DNA of 32,699 bases from Alistipes sp. (GTDB taxonomy: Bacteria; Bacteroidota; Bacteroidia; Bacteroidales; Rikenellaceae): contig JAHZDG010000001.1 of NCBI GenBank assembly GCA_019422485.1, positions 4,418 through 37,116 of the forward strand, in the 5' to 3' direction. The position numbers and the translations under genes were made by a program. Position 1 is the stretch's first letter. Each line of letters opens with the position of its first letter. Positions 6,477-15,884 of this stretch are shown here, piece after piece. The notes under the pieces are model-generated. The model searched no databases. It saw nothing but the letters and a program-made list of their open reading frames with translations, and had not been told where the DNA came from.

Positions 6477-9338
6477 ATGAAACCAACCGAAGAAGTCAAA
6501 GAAATACACGTCAAAGGAGCCCGAGTTCACAACCTCAAAAATATCGAGGTGCGAATTCCCCACAACCAACTGGTGGTCATTACGGGACTGTCGGGTTCGG
6601 GCAAATCGACCCTAGCTTTCGACACCATTTTCGCTGAAGGTCAGCGTCGTTATGTGGAAAGTCTTTCGGCTTATGCCCGCCAGTTCCTGGGAAAAATCAA
6701 CAAGCCCGACGTGGACTTCATTACCGGTATCGCTCCGGCCATCGCTATCGAACAAAAGGTCAATACCCGTAATCCGCGTTCCACGGTTGGAACCTCGACC
6801 GAAATCTATGACTACCTCAAACTGTTGTTTGCCCGCATCGGACATACCTATTCGCCGATTTCGGGAGAGGAAGTTAAAGCTCACTCGGTCAGTGATGTCG
6901 TGGATTACATCACCTCGCTGGAAGCCGGTACGCGGGTACTGGTTACCGCCCCGTTGCACCTCGAAGCCGGGCAGGGGTTGATCGAAAAACTGACCCTGCT
7001 GGCCAAAGACGGTTTTCAACGCGTGTATGCCGAGGGGCAACTCCAGTTTATCGAAGACGCAGTCCAAGCGGCCGAAACGCTCGATCCGCAGACGATGAAA
7101 GTCGTGGTCGATCGTGCACGGGCCAGCCAGGACGAGGAGCAGATCAGCCGGTTAGGCGATTCGGTCAGTACGGCATTCAACCTGTCGGAAGGCATTTGCG
7201 AAGTAGTGATCCAACATCCGGACGGCGAAGATCAAATCGTCGAATTTTCCTCTCGTTTTGAACGGGACGGTCTCACGTTTGAGCACCCCAGCGAACATAT
7301 GTTCAGCTTCAATAACCCGATTGGAGCCTGCCCCCGTTGCGAAGGGTACGGTAAAGTGACCGGGATTGACGAGGATCTGGTCGTGCCCGACAAAACCAAA
7401 AGCATCTACGAAGATGCCATTGCCTGCTGGCGGGGCGAAACCATGCGTGCCTGGAAAAACCGGCTGGTAATGAACGCTTCGAAGTTCGGCTTTCCCATTC
7501 ACCGGCCCTACTATGAACTGACCAAAGCCGAAAAAAGTCTGCTGTGGACCGGCAACTCATACTTCCACGGACTGAACGACTTTTTCCGCTACCTGGAATC
7601 GGAACGATACAAAATCCAGTTCCGGGTCATGCTTTCGCGCTACACCGGCAAAACCATCTGCCCCGATTGCGGCGGCGGACGTCTGAGAAAAGAGGCCCTC
7701 TACGTCAAAATCGGAGGGCGCAATATCGCCGAACTGGTTGCCATGCCGGTCAGTGAACTGCAGCGATTCTTTCAGGAACTGAATCTGGACGAACGCGACC
7801 GACAAACCGCCTCCCGTGTATTGACCGAAATCACCTCCCGTCTGGACTATCTCGACGAAGTAGGGTTGGGCTACCTGACGCTCGATCGGCTTTCATCCTC
7901 TTTGTCCGGGGGAGAGAGTCAACGCATCAATCTGGCTACCTCACTGGGCAGCAGTCTGGTAGGATCACTCTACATTTTGGACGAACCCAGCATCGGACTG
8001 CACCCCCGCGATACGAACCGACTGATCGGGGTGCTCAAAAAACTACGGGATTTAGGCAATACGGTCATTGTCGTCGAACACGAGGAGGAGATCATGCGAG
8101 CCGCCGATACGATCATCGACATCGGTCCCCGAGCCGGATATGAAGGGGGAGAGGTGGTTTTCGCCGGCCCGATCGACCAACTGATCCACGCCCGCCGTAG
8201 CCTGACGGCCCAATACCTCACGGGACAGGAAAAAATCGAAGCGCCGAAACATTACCGTCCGTGGAACAGCTATATCGAAATCAAAGGGGCCCGAGAAAAT
8301 AACCTCAAAGGCATCGACGTCAAATTCCCGCTGGGAGTAATGACCTGTGTGACAGGGGTAAGCGGCAGCGGCAAATCGTCCCTGGTGCGCGATATTCTCT
8401 ACCCGGCCGTTCGCCGCGAGCTGTACGAAACGGGGCTCAAACCGGGCAGTTTTTCCGGTCTGGAAGGCGACCTGCACCGATTGGGCGGTATCGAGATCAT
8501 CGACCAGAACCCCATCGGAAAATCGACCCGATCGAACCCCGTCACCTACATCAAAGCCTACGACGATATCCGCAAACTCTTCTCCGACCAACCTTATGCC
8601 AAACACAACGGCATGGGACCCTCGACCTTTTCGTTCAACATTGCCGGCGGACGTTGCGAAGAGTGTCAGGGTGAAGGGGTTATCAAAGTCGGCATGCAGT
8701 TTATGGCCGACGTCGAACTGGTGTGCGAAGCCTGTGGAGGGAAACGCTTCAAAGACGAAGTGCTGGAGGTCAAATACCATGGATATTCGATCTACGATAT
8801 TCTGGAAATGACCGTCGACGACGCCGTCACTCTGTTCAAGTCCCACCAGAAAGAGGATCCGATCAACAAGAAAATCATCGAAAAACTCAAAACCCTGCAA
8901 GATGTAGGCCTGGGTTATATTCGACTGGGACAATCCTCGTCGACCCTGTCGGGCGGTGAAAGTCAGCGCGTCAAACTAGCTTCGTTCCTGATCAAGGAAA
9001 ATGCGACGGATCCCATTCTGTTCATTTTCGACGAACCGACTACCGGGCTCCACTTCCACGACATTCGCAAACTGTTACGCTCTTTTGAAGCGCTGTTGGC
9101 CAAAGGACATACCATCTTGATTGTCGAACACAACATGGATGTCATCAAATGCGCCGACTGGGTGATCGACCTGGGACCCGAAGCCGGCGACAGGGGAGGA
9201 GAGATCGTTTTTCAAGGAACGCCGGCTCAGCTGATGAAGTGCGAGCAGAGTTATACGGGACGCTTTCTGGCTCTCCATGAAGCACATGCGGCCCAATTAG
9301 CGTCCACATCCACCCCAAAACAGTCCAAAAAACATTAA
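6477..9338 (+). CDS. uvrA: Excinuclease ABC subunit A
   Basis: Damage-sensing ATPase of nucleotide excision repair. The 953-aa protein has two ABC modules. Module I: Walker A GLSGSGKS at 37-44, zinc-type cysteines in CPRCEGYG and CPDCGGGR, signature LSGGESQRINLA near 474-485, Walker B LYILDEPSIGLH near 500. Module II: Walker A GVSGSGKSS near 627, the DNA-binding zinc finger with CEECQGEG and CEACGGKRF near 727-757, signature LSGGESQRVKLA near 825-836, Walker B LFIFDEPTTGLH near 849-860. Length and domain order are normal. No uvrB or uvrC is adjacent. No clear TAnnTTTG box is visible in the 93 bp upstream. Confidence 0.98.
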   Translation: MKPTEEVKEIHVKGARVHNLKNIEVRIPHNQLVVITGLSGSGKSTLAFDTIFAEGQRRYVESLSAYARQFLGKINKPDVDFITGIAPAIAIEQKVNTRNPRSTVGTSTEIYDYLKLLFARIGHTYSPISGEEVKAHSVSDVVDYITSLEAGTRVLVTAPLHLEAGQGLIEKLTLLAKDGFQRVYAEGQLQFIEDAVQAAETLDPQTMKVVVDRARASQDEEQISRLGDSVSTAFNLSEGICEVVIQHPDGEDQIVEFSSRFERDGLTFEHPSEHMFSFNNPIGACPRCEGYGKVTGIDEDLVVPDKTKSIYEDAIACWRGETMRAWKNRLVMNASKFGFPIHRPYYELTKAEKSLLWTGNSYFHGLNDFFRYLESERYKIQFRVMLSRYTGKTICPDCGGGRLRKEALYVKIGGRNIAELVAMPVSELQRFFQELNLDERDRQTASRVLTEITSRLDYLDEVGLGYLTLDRLSSSLSGGESQRINLATSLGSSLVGSLYILDEPSIGLHPRDTNRLIGVLKKLRDLGNTVIVVEHEEEIMRAADTIIDIGPRAGYEGGEVVFAGPIDQLIHARRSLTAQYLTGQEKIEAPKHYRPWNSYIEIKGARENNLKGIDVKFPLGVMTCVTGVSGSGKSSLVRDILYPAVRRELYETGLKPGSFSGLEGDLHRLGGIEIIDQNPIGKSTRSNPVTYIKAYDDIRKLFSDQPYAKHNGMGPSTFSFNIAGGRCEECQGEGVIKVGMQFMADVELVCEACGGKRFKDEVLEVKYHGYSIYDILEMTVDDAVTLFKSHQKEDPINKKIIEKLKTLQDVGLGYIRLGQSSSTLSGGESQRVKLASFLIKENATDPILFIFDEPTTGLHFHDIRKLLRSFEALLAKGHTILIVEHNMDVIKCADWVIDLGPEAGDRGGEIVFQGTPAQLMKCEQSYTGRFLALHEAHAAQLASTSTPKQSKKH

Positions 9339-9377
9339 TCTCCGCCGTGCGCCAAAGCACTACCTGAAACGCTGAAT

Positions 9378-10598
9378 ATGGAAGAATTTACACGATATAT
9401 CCTACCCAACGGTATCCGCTGCCTGCACAAACAGGTTCGTTCAGCCGTCACGCATTGTGCACTGACGGTCAATACCGGCAGTCGGGATGAACTGGAGAGT
9501 CAACACGGATTGGCCCACCTGCTCGAACACGCCTTTTTCAAAGGAACGAAACGACGCAAGGCCTTTCACATCAACTCCCGGCTCGAAAACCTGGGCGGCG
9601 AATTGAACGCCTACACCACCAAAGAGGAAACGGTCATCCATGCTACGACTCTCAAAGGCGATCTGGGTAAAGCGGCCGAACTGCTGTCCGATATTGTTTT
9701 TCATTCGGTCTTCCCGGCCAAAGAGATCGCCAAGGAGAAGGAGATCATCATCGACGAAATCAACTCTTATAAAGACGCCCCCTCCGAACGGATTTACGAC
9801 GACTACGAAGATCTGATCTTCGCCGGATGCTCTTTGGGACACAACATTTTGGGCAGCAAGAAGTCGCTGATGAAATATACCCGCGACGACCTGCTCTCCT
9901 TCATCGGACGGACCTACAATACCGATCAAATGGTGTTTTCGGTGATCGGGAACCATTCGCCCAAACGTTTTCAGGAGATTTGCGATCGCTATTTCGCCGA
10001 TATTCCGGCCAATCCCCGAGGCTTTATCCGAGACCTTCCGCCCCGTTACCTCCCGTTCACGAAATTCATGAGTCGAAATAACCATCAGGCACACTGCATT
10101 TTGGGGAATCGGGCATACAGTCTGCAAGACGACAAACGCATCACGCTCGGTCTGCTGACCAATCTGCTGGGAGGTCCCTCGGCCAATTCTCTGCTGAACC
10201 TGGCGGTCCGCGAACGCAACGGACTTTCCTATACGATCGAAGCCAACTATAACTCACTCAGCAATACGGGGTACGCCTCCATCTATTTCGGGACCGACAA
10301 GGAACATGTCGAACAATGCATCGACATTATCAATCAAGAGATTGAGAAGATTCTCAAAGGCCGTATCAGCGACCGACTGTTGGCGCTGGCCAAGAAACAG
10401 TTCCTCGGCCAAATGACCATCGCCATAGAAAGCAACGAGAATTATATGTTAGGTGCTGCCCGTAGTTACCTGCATTACAACAATGTCGACAGCTTGGATT
10501 CGTTTCGGGATAAAATCATGAGCATTACCCGGGACGAACTCATCGAAGTCGCTCAAGAAATCTACGGACAACAAATCTCGACCCTTATTTACCGCTAA
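9378..10598 (+). CDS. M16 family zinc metallopeptidase
   Basis: Inverzincin-type peptidase of the pitrilysin/processing-peptidase family. The 406-aa protein has the inverted zinc motif HLLEH at residues 47-51 (His47, His51 ligands; Glu50 general base) and the third ligand Glu127 in EIIIDEINSYKD. The second half contains the conserved LLGGPSANSLLN...RNGLSYTIEA block, with the arginine and tyrosine that help bind substrate in this family. There is no signal peptide, so it is probably cytoplasmic. It begins 39 bp after uvrA and ends 1 nt before the methyltransferase start, so those two genes are probably translated from one mRNA. Its substrate cannot be inferred from context. Confidence 0.93.
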   Translation: MEEFTRYILPNGIRCLHKQVRSAVTHCALTVNTGSRDELESQHGLAHLLEHAFFKGTKRRKAFHINSRLENLGGELNAYTTKEETVIHATTLKGDLGKAAELLSDIVFHSVFPAKEIAKEKEIIIDEINSYKDAPSERIYDDYEDLIFAGCSLGHNILGSKKSLMKYTRDDLLSFIGRTYNTDQMVFSVIGNHSPKRFQEICDRYFADIPANPRGFIRDLPPRYLPFTKFMSRNNHQAHCILGNRAYSLQDDKRITLGLLTNLLGGPSANSLLNLAVRERNGLSYTIEANYNSLSNTGYASIYFGTDKEHVEQCIDIINQEIEKILKGRISDRLLALAKKQFLGQMTIAIESNENYMLGAARSYLHYNNVDSLDSFRDKIMSITRDELIEVAQEIYGQQISTLIYR

Positions 10599-10599
10599 A

Positions 10600-11238
10600 A
10601 TGGATGCCCTCGACCAATATATCCTGAACCATATCGATCCCGAAGATGCTCTGTTACAAAAACTCGATCGGGAAACTCACCTGCGTATGATCCAGCCTCG
10701 GATGATTTCGGGGCATTTGCAGGGACGCTTGCTGGAGATGATCGTCCGCATGATCGGCGCCCGCCGCGTACTCGAAATCGGCACATTTACCGGGTATTCC
10801 GCGATTTGTATGGCTCGCGGACTGGAAGCGGGTGGGGAAGTGCACACCTTTGAAATAGACGATGAGTTGGAAGAGCTGGCCGCAGGATATTTCCGCCGGG
10901 CCGAACAAGAAATGCCGGGACGCATCATTCAGCACATCGGGTCTGCTTTGGATGGGGCTCCGAAATTAGGACTGACCTTCGACCTGATCTTTATCGACGG
11001 TGACAAACGGGAATATCCGGACTATTATCGCATGGCCATGGATTCGCTTACGCACAGCGGCAGCTATCTGTTGGCCGACAACATTCTCTGGTACGGGAAG
11101 GTCGTGCAAGAAACCCCGGCCAACGATCGGTTTTCGAAAGCCATCAAGGAATTCAATGAAATGGTCAAAGCAGATCCCCGGGTAGAAAATGTCATACTCC
11201 CCATCCGGGACGGTCTGAATCTGATTCGCGTCAAATAG
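10600..11238 (+). CDS. SAM-dependent O-methyltransferase, family 3 type
   Basis: A 212-aa class I methyltransferase resembling the caffeoyl-CoA/catechol O-methyltransferase family. SAM-binding motif VLEIGTFTGYSAI is at 57-69, acidic motif II FEIDDE near 84-89, and the metal-binding region IFIDGDKREYP (130-140) followed by LLADNILWYGK (157-167). Asp133, Asp160 and Asn161 are the expected divalent-metal ligands. Substrate is unknown. The ATG overlaps nothing but begins one base after the stop of the M16 peptidase, indicating an operon. Confidence 0.92.
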   Translation: MDALDQYILNHIDPEDALLQKLDRETHLRMIQPRMISGHLQGRLLEMIVRMIGARRVLEIGTFTGYSAICMARGLEAGGEVHTFEIDDELEELAAGYFRRAEQEMPGRIIQHIGSALDGAPKLGLTFDLIFIDGDKREYPDYYRMAMDSLTHSGSYLLADNILWYGKVVQETPANDRFSKAIKEFNEMVKADPRVENVILPIRDGLNLIRVK

Positions 11239-11347
11239 TCGGACACCGGAAGTTTGTAGCCGGCCCCTCCTCCGAACATTTCCACCGAAAACGACCGGCT
11301 TGGGAGCGATTACCTTTTACCAAAATCTCCTCACCCAGAGCCATTCT

Positions 11348-11866
11348 CTAAGGACAACTATTCAGTCGTTTTTCATACGCCATCCGCGAACCCCGCGGGT
11401 AAAAAACCTCTCCGCAATAGATAAACCCACACTTCTCCAAGACCCTGCGCATACGGGTGTTTTCCAAATGGGTATCGACTCGAAAACTAAAAACCCCTTG
11501 ACCGACACTCAGTTTTTCGACCTCTCGCATCAATCGGGTCGCCACGCCATGCCCCTGGCAATCCTCCGCCACCGCCAACCGATGCACCACGACAAACGGG
11601 CCGTCACTCAACCATCGACCATGAATCCGACGATAAGCCGGTTCGCCATCGAACACAACCGCTGCATAAGCAATGACTGACGCTCTGTCCGACAACACAT
11701 AAGCATAGCGGTGCCGCAAATCCTCCTCCAAATGCGCCGGAAGAGGATAAGATTCATCCCACTGTCGTCTTCCTTCCCGATCCATCAACACTTTAGCCTG
11801 TTGAACCAGCTCCCACACACGTGGAAGATCGCTCGCCTGAGCCGGTCTGAAAGTATACGGTTCCAT
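11348..11866 (-). CDS. GNAT family N-acetyltransferase
   Basis: A 172-aa Gcn5-related acetyltransferase. The acetyl-CoA pyrophosphate loop is in VVVHRLAVAEDCQGHGVATRLM (core QGHGVA at 104-109), followed by a conserved helix and the C-terminal ENTRMRRVLEKCGF region (135-148). Substrate cannot be assigned from sequence. It lies downstream of a strong terminator that closes the recA operon and I could not find its own promoter, so it may depend on read-through or on an unrecognised promoter in the 30 bp after the hairpin. It converges with the O-methyltransferase gene; the 109 bp between them hold no clear terminator. Confidence 0.88.
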   Translation of the reverse strand: MEPYTFRPAQASDLPRVWELVQQAKVLMDREGRRQWDESYPLPAHLEEDLRHRYAYVLSDRASVIAYAAVVFDGEPAYRRIHGRWLSDGPFVVVHRLAVAEDCQGHGVATRLMREVEKLSVGQGVFSFRVDTHLENTRMRRVLEKCGFIYCGEVFYPRGSRMAYEKRLNSCP

Positions 11867-11880
11867 CTTAGATTGATTTT

Positions 11881-11935
11881 CAAAAAGAAAAGAACCAACG
11901 AGCGAATTATCTGGTTTTCAGACGCTCATCGGTTC
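11881..11935 (-). terminator. Strong rho-independent terminator closing recA-rsh-unknown cluster
   Basis: On the minus strand a 13-bp stem (GAACCGATGAGCG with CGCTCGTTGGTTC, two G-U pairs) is followed by TTTTCTTTTTG. It starts 9 bp after the stop of the acidic membrane protein gene. Confidence 0.8.
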
Positions 11936-11944
11936 AACAACTTC

Positions 11945-12532
11945 CTAATCCTGATATTTCGGACGGAGAATCTCGCTGTATAATACCGCCATACGTGGAT
12001 CAAAACCGGTAACAAAAGGAGAATCATCCTCCTTGTCCGCTTGTTCCGAGGTCGGCTGCGGATTCGAAACGGCTTGTACCTCTTGCAGGGTCAAGGTCTG
12101 GAATGCATTCTCCGAAGGTACCACCCTTGAATCGAAATCCGAAGCAACGGGTTCCGAAATAACGGAAGCCTCTCTCAATACGTTTTCCTCTTTCTCCCAA
12201 ACGGCAGTTCCGGCAATCGGTTCCAGAGTGGAAGATAAGGGTTCTTCGACCGATGAGACTTCCAGCGAAACCGGTTCTGCATCCGGAATTTCCTCAAGCG
12301 TCTGATCCGCATGGACCTCCGGCACGACCTTTTCGGCCGATTGTTCGGAAGGGGTTGCAGAAGCGGAAGCGGGCGTCGAAGATTCCTCACGAGACTGCAA
12401 CTCCCGCAACAAATCTTCCCACGGTGACTCCTCTTGCGGAAAAGGAGAGTCCTCGGGATGTCCCTTCTGTTTCCGCCGGCTGAAAATCGCCGAAAGAATC
12501 AAGGCTATGATAACCGGCAATAACCCTTCCAT
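11945..12532 (-). CDS. Membrane-anchored acidic protein of unknown function
   Basis: I do not recognise a functional family. The 195-aa product has one hydrophobic segment at the extreme N-terminus (residues 3-17, followed by basic SRRKQK, consistent with the rest lying in the cytoplasm), then about 140 residues of low-complexity Glu/Ser/Pro/Val sequence, and a short ordered-looking end with PFVTGFDPRMAVLYSEILRP. From memory, similar C-terminal ends (FDxRxAVIYSEIL) occur in other Bacteroidales proteins, which would suggest a short conserved functional tail on a disordered tether. It starts 11 bp after the rsh stop, so it is the last gene of a recA-rsh cluster. Confidence 0.8.
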   Translation of the reverse strand: MEGLLPVIIALILSAIFSRRKQKGHPEDSPFPQEESPWEDLLRELQSREESSTPASASATPSEQSAEKVVPEVHADQTLEEIPDAEPVSLEVSSVEEPLSSTLEPIAGTAVWEKEENVLREASVISEPVASDFDSRVVPSENAFQTLTLQEVQAVSNPQPTSEQADKEDDSPFVTGFDPRMAVLYSEILRPKYQD

Positions 12533-12543
12533 TATCGATGCGG

Positions 12544-14772
12544 TTACTCTTTATTGTTTTCGACCCGGTTGACCTTTTCGATCCCCTTAATCTTATTGAC
12601 CTTCTCCATAATCATCTTCAAGTCTCGGGTATCCTTGACATACAGACTGATGGTTCCTTCGAAAATCCCGTCATGACTCTGAATATGCAGTTCTCGGATA
12701 TTGGTTCCCAATTCCCCGGTAATGACCTGAGAGAGTTCCATCAGAATGCCAATACGATCGATTCCCCGGATTTCGAGCACCGACAGATAAGACATCGCCT
12801 TATGGCTGGCCCACGTCACCGGAGTGAGATTCTTGCCATACTGAGTCGCCAACTTGATCAATTCGTTGCAACTCCGTTTATGCACATCGATCTTGCCGGT
12901 TTCAGGGTTCATATAACCCACCACTTCATCACCCGGAATGGGATTACAACAAGAGGCAATGACAAATTCTGGCTCCTGAGCATCGACATCCTGATTGATC
13001 TGTTTCTGACGAGCCCGTTTTTTCTCATCTCCGGTCAAGAACTTGAACGGATTTGGAAGCTGCAGCGTCCAGAATTTCAGTATCTTGCTGGCCGAATTTT
13101 CCCGTAAGATCTTTTCTACGCCATCCAGATTGATGATTCCGGCACCCAACTGACTGTAAAACTGGTCCTTATTCGTACAAGAATAGGCCGGCAACAACTT
13201 ACGAAATACCCGGGCACTGGGCATGATCCCAAACTCTTTCATCTTGTCTTCGAAAAGAGTCATACCCGTTTGGATGCTATTGAGCCGATCCTTCTTCAGA
13301 TAACTCTTGATCGACTGTTTGGCTTTGGCCGTCACTACATGTTCCAGCCAGTCGGCTTTCGGCTTGACATTCTGAGAAGTAATGATCTCGATCTGGTCAC
13401 CGCTGGCAATCGGCGTAAAGATAGACTCGATCTTGTGGTTGATTTTCGCCCCGATCGCACTGTTTCCGATCTTGGAGTGAATATCGTAAGCAAAGTCCAA
13501 AGCCGTCGCTCCGTTAGGAAGCGTGCGAGATTCACCTTTAGGCGTAAACACTACAATCTCAGACGTATAGAGATTCAGCTTGAAATTATCCAAAAATTCG
13601 ACCGCATTCTCCGTCGGACTATTCAGTGCATCACGCACCTGACGCATCCAACGTTCAAACTCGCCATCATCATGAGTTTCACTCTCGCCGGCCTTGTATT
13701 TCCAATGAGCCGCAAATCCCCGTTCAGCGATCTCTTCCATCCGACGGGAACGGATCTGCACTTCGACCCAAACCCCATCGGGGCCCATCACTGTCGAATG
13801 AAGTGCCTCATAACCATTGGCTTTCGGAATGTTCACCCAATCCCGAATCCGGTCAGGTTTCGGTTTATAAATGTCGGTAACCAACGAATAAATGTGCCAA
13901 CACTGCGACTTTTCCGGAATCTGAGGCGAAGGTTGGAAAATAATGCGAATCGCAAATAGATCATAGATCTCCTCGAAAGGAATATTCTTGCGTTGCATCT
14001 TGGACCAAATCGAATAGACCGACTTGACCCGACCCGCAATCTCAAAATCGATATGATTTGCCCGCAGTTTTTCGATAATCGGGGCATTGAAACGTTCGAT
14101 AAATCGAGTACGATCGGCTTCCGTCGCCTGAATTTTCTCTTCGATCTGACGATACTCTTCCGGGAAGCGATACTTCAGCGTCAGATCTTCCAATTCACTC
14201 TTAATCAAATACAAACCCAACCGATAGGCTAGGGGAGCGAACAGATAGATCGTCTCACTGGTGATCTTCATCTGCTTGTTGACCGGCATACTGCCCAAGG
14301 TACGCATGTTGTGCAATCGGTCAGCGATCTTGATCAGAATGACCCGCACATCATCCGAAAGCGTCAACAACATCTTCCGGAAGTTTTCAGCTTGTTCCGA
14401 TGCTGCGGTTTTGAACACCCCAGACATCTTGGTCAAGCCGTCCACCATATTGGCGATCTTGGGGCCAAAGAAATTTTCTATATCTTCGACCGTATAGTCG
14501 GTATCCTCCACCACATCATGCAGCAAAGCCGCCATTACCGACTTGACTCCCAGTCCGATTTCATCCACCACGATCAGGGCCACCGCCAACGGATGCAAAA
14601 TATAGGGTTCCCCCGAACGACGTCGAACTCCCTGATGCGCCTCACGAGCCAAAAAGAAAGCTCGTTTGATCAGGTTTTCATCGTCCTCGTTTTTGCAAAT
14701 CTTTCGGCAATGCTCCATCAAGACACCAAAGGCGTCGTCGATCATGCGTTCATCCTGCGGACTGTATTCCAT
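12544..14772 (-). CDS. rsh: RelA/SpoT family (p)ppGpp synthetase/hydrolase
   Basis: Controls the stringent-response alarmone. The 742-aa protein has the full long-RSH layout: an N-terminal HD hydrolase domain with His60, His85-Asp86 and Glu89-Asp90 (LLHDVVEDTDYT) and a downstream IKIADRLHNMRTL motif; a synthetase domain with EIYDLFAIRI (268-277), GYEALHSTV (320-328) and WVEVQIRS (335-342); a TGS domain from about 404 (VVFTPKGESRTLPNGATALDF); a cysteine-containing zinc-finger-like region with CCNPIPGDEV and KRSC; and a C-terminal ACT domain (about 661-742). Both hydrolase and synthetase motifs look intact, so a bifunctional enzyme is likely. Starts 14 bp after recA. Confidence 0.96.
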   Translation of the reverse strand: MEYSPQDERMIDDAFGVLMEHCRKICKNEDDENLIKRAFFLAREAHQGVRRRSGEPYILHPLAVALIVVDEIGLGVKSVMAALLHDVVEDTDYTVEDIENFFGPKIANMVDGLTKMSGVFKTAASEQAENFRKMLLTLSDDVRVILIKIADRLHNMRTLGSMPVNKQMKITSETIYLFAPLAYRLGLYLIKSELEDLTLKYRFPEEYRQIEEKIQATEADRTRFIERFNAPIIEKLRANHIDFEIAGRVKSVYSIWSKMQRKNIPFEEIYDLFAIRIIFQPSPQIPEKSQCWHIYSLVTDIYKPKPDRIRDWVNIPKANGYEALHSTVMGPDGVWVEVQIRSRRMEEIAERGFAAHWKYKAGESETHDDGEFERWMRQVRDALNSPTENAVEFLDNFKLNLYTSEIVVFTPKGESRTLPNGATALDFAYDIHSKIGNSAIGAKINHKIESIFTPIASGDQIEIITSQNVKPKADWLEHVVTAKAKQSIKSYLKKDRLNSIQTGMTLFEDKMKEFGIMPSARVFRKLLPAYSCTNKDQFYSQLGAGIINLDGVEKILRENSASKILKFWTLQLPNPFKFLTGDEKKRARQKQINQDVDAQEPEFVIASCCNPIPGDEVVGYMNPETGKIDVHKRSCNELIKLATQYGKNLTPVTWASHKAMSYLSVLEIRGIDRIGILMELSQVITGELGTNIRELHIQSHDGIFEGTISLYVKDTRDLKMIMEKVNKIKGIEKVNRVENNKE

Positions 14773-14786
14773 CTTACGACTCTATA

Positions 14787-15797
14787 TTATTTAGCCGAAG
14801 CCAACGCTTCGCGTACTTTCGTTTCAATCTCAGCCATCAGAGCCTCATCCGATTTGAGCAACTCCTTCACGGCATCACGTCCCTGGCCCAGTTTGCGATC
14901 CCCGTACGAGAACCACGAACCGCTCTTCTTGATAATACCGTTGTCGACACCCAAGTCGATGATTTCACCCAATTTAGAGATCCCTTCCCCATACATCAGG
15001 TCAAACTCGGCCCGACGGAACGGAGGCGCCAGCTTGTTCTTGACAATCTTCACTTTGGCCCGGGCGCCGAGTTGTTCCTCACCGTCCTTGATCACCGAAG
15101 CCTTGCGAATGTCAATCCGCACACTGGCATAAAATTTCAGCGCGTTCCCCCCGGTCGTGGTTTCCGGATTGCCGTATACCACCCCGATCTTATCACGCAA
15201 CTGGTTGATGAAGATACATACCGTACCCGTTTTGCTGATGCTGGCCGTCAGCTTACGCAGAGCCTGAGACATCAAACGGGCCTGCAACCCCATTTTCGAT
15301 TCCCCCATTTCACCTTCGATTTCGGCTTTGGGTGTTAGGGCGGCCACCGAGTCAATCACCACAATATCGATCGCACTCGAACGGATCAAGTGATCCGCAA
15401 TTTCCAAGGCCTGCTCCCCGTTATCGGGTTGTGAAATCAGCAATTCGTCTACATCGACTCCCAACTTCTGGGCATATGTGCTGTCGAAAGCGTGTTCCGC
15501 ATCGATAAAGGCGGCAATTCCGCCCGCTTTTTGAGCTTCCGCAATGGCATGGATCGCCAAGGTGGTTTTCCCCGAAGATTCCGGACCGTAAATCTCGATA
15601 ATACGGCCTTTAGGATACCCCCCGATACCCAACGCCATGTCCAGCGTGATCGATCCCGTCGGAATCACTGGAACCGCCTCCACGGCCTTGCTGCTCATCT
15701 TCATGATGGCTCCTTTGCCGAAATCCTTCTCAATTTTATCCATCACGGCGCCCAACACCTTGAGCTTCTCCGGATTGATCTGTGCTTTTTCTGCCAT
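14787..15797 (-). CDS. recA: Recombinase RecA
   Basis: DNA-dependent ATPase for homologous recombination and the SOS response. The 336-aa protein has Walker A GPESSGKT at 71-78, Walker B in IDIVVIDSVAALTP near 140-152, and the conserved L2-region GGNALKFYASVRIDIR. It ends EALASAK, without the long acidic tail of E. coli RecA. It heads a minus-strand cluster with rsh and the unknown acidic membrane protein. A TATTTTTG promoter-like box lies 27 bp upstream. No LexA-type palindrome was recognised upstream. Confidence 0.98.
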   Translation of the reverse strand: MAEKAQINPEKLKVLGAVMDKIEKDFGKGAIMKMSSKAVEAVPVIPTGSITLDMALGIGGYPKGRIIEIYGPESSGKTTLAIHAIAEAQKAGGIAAFIDAEHAFDSTYAQKLGVDVDELLISQPDNGEQALEIADHLIRSSAIDIVVIDSVAALTPKAEIEGEMGESKMGLQARLMSQALRKLTASISKTGTVCIFINQLRDKIGVVYGNPETTTGGNALKFYASVRIDIRKASVIKDGEEQLGARAKVKIVKNKLAPPFRRAEFDLMYGEGISKLGEIIDLGVDNGIIKKSGSWFSYGDRKLGQGRDAVKELLKSDEALMAEIETKVREALASAK

Positions 15798-15824
15798 AAA
15801 TTCTTATTGTGTTTCCTCTGTTTT

Positions 15825-15832
15825 CAAAAATA
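15825..15832 (-). promoter_or_regulatory. Candidate -7 promoter box for recA
   Basis: TATTTTTG on the minus strand matches TAnnTTTG, 27 bp before the recA ATG. No matching TTTG is seen at 19-21 nt upstream. Confidence 0.45.
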
Positions 15833-15884
15833 CGAGACCTTCCAACGATCGTTCCGATCCACGAAAGATTCTTCCGTCCGAGCG

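Noticed and set aside
8052..8933. 293-codon minus-strand frame opposite uvrA
   Set aside because: Lies wholly inside uvrA and mirrors its codons; no motif.
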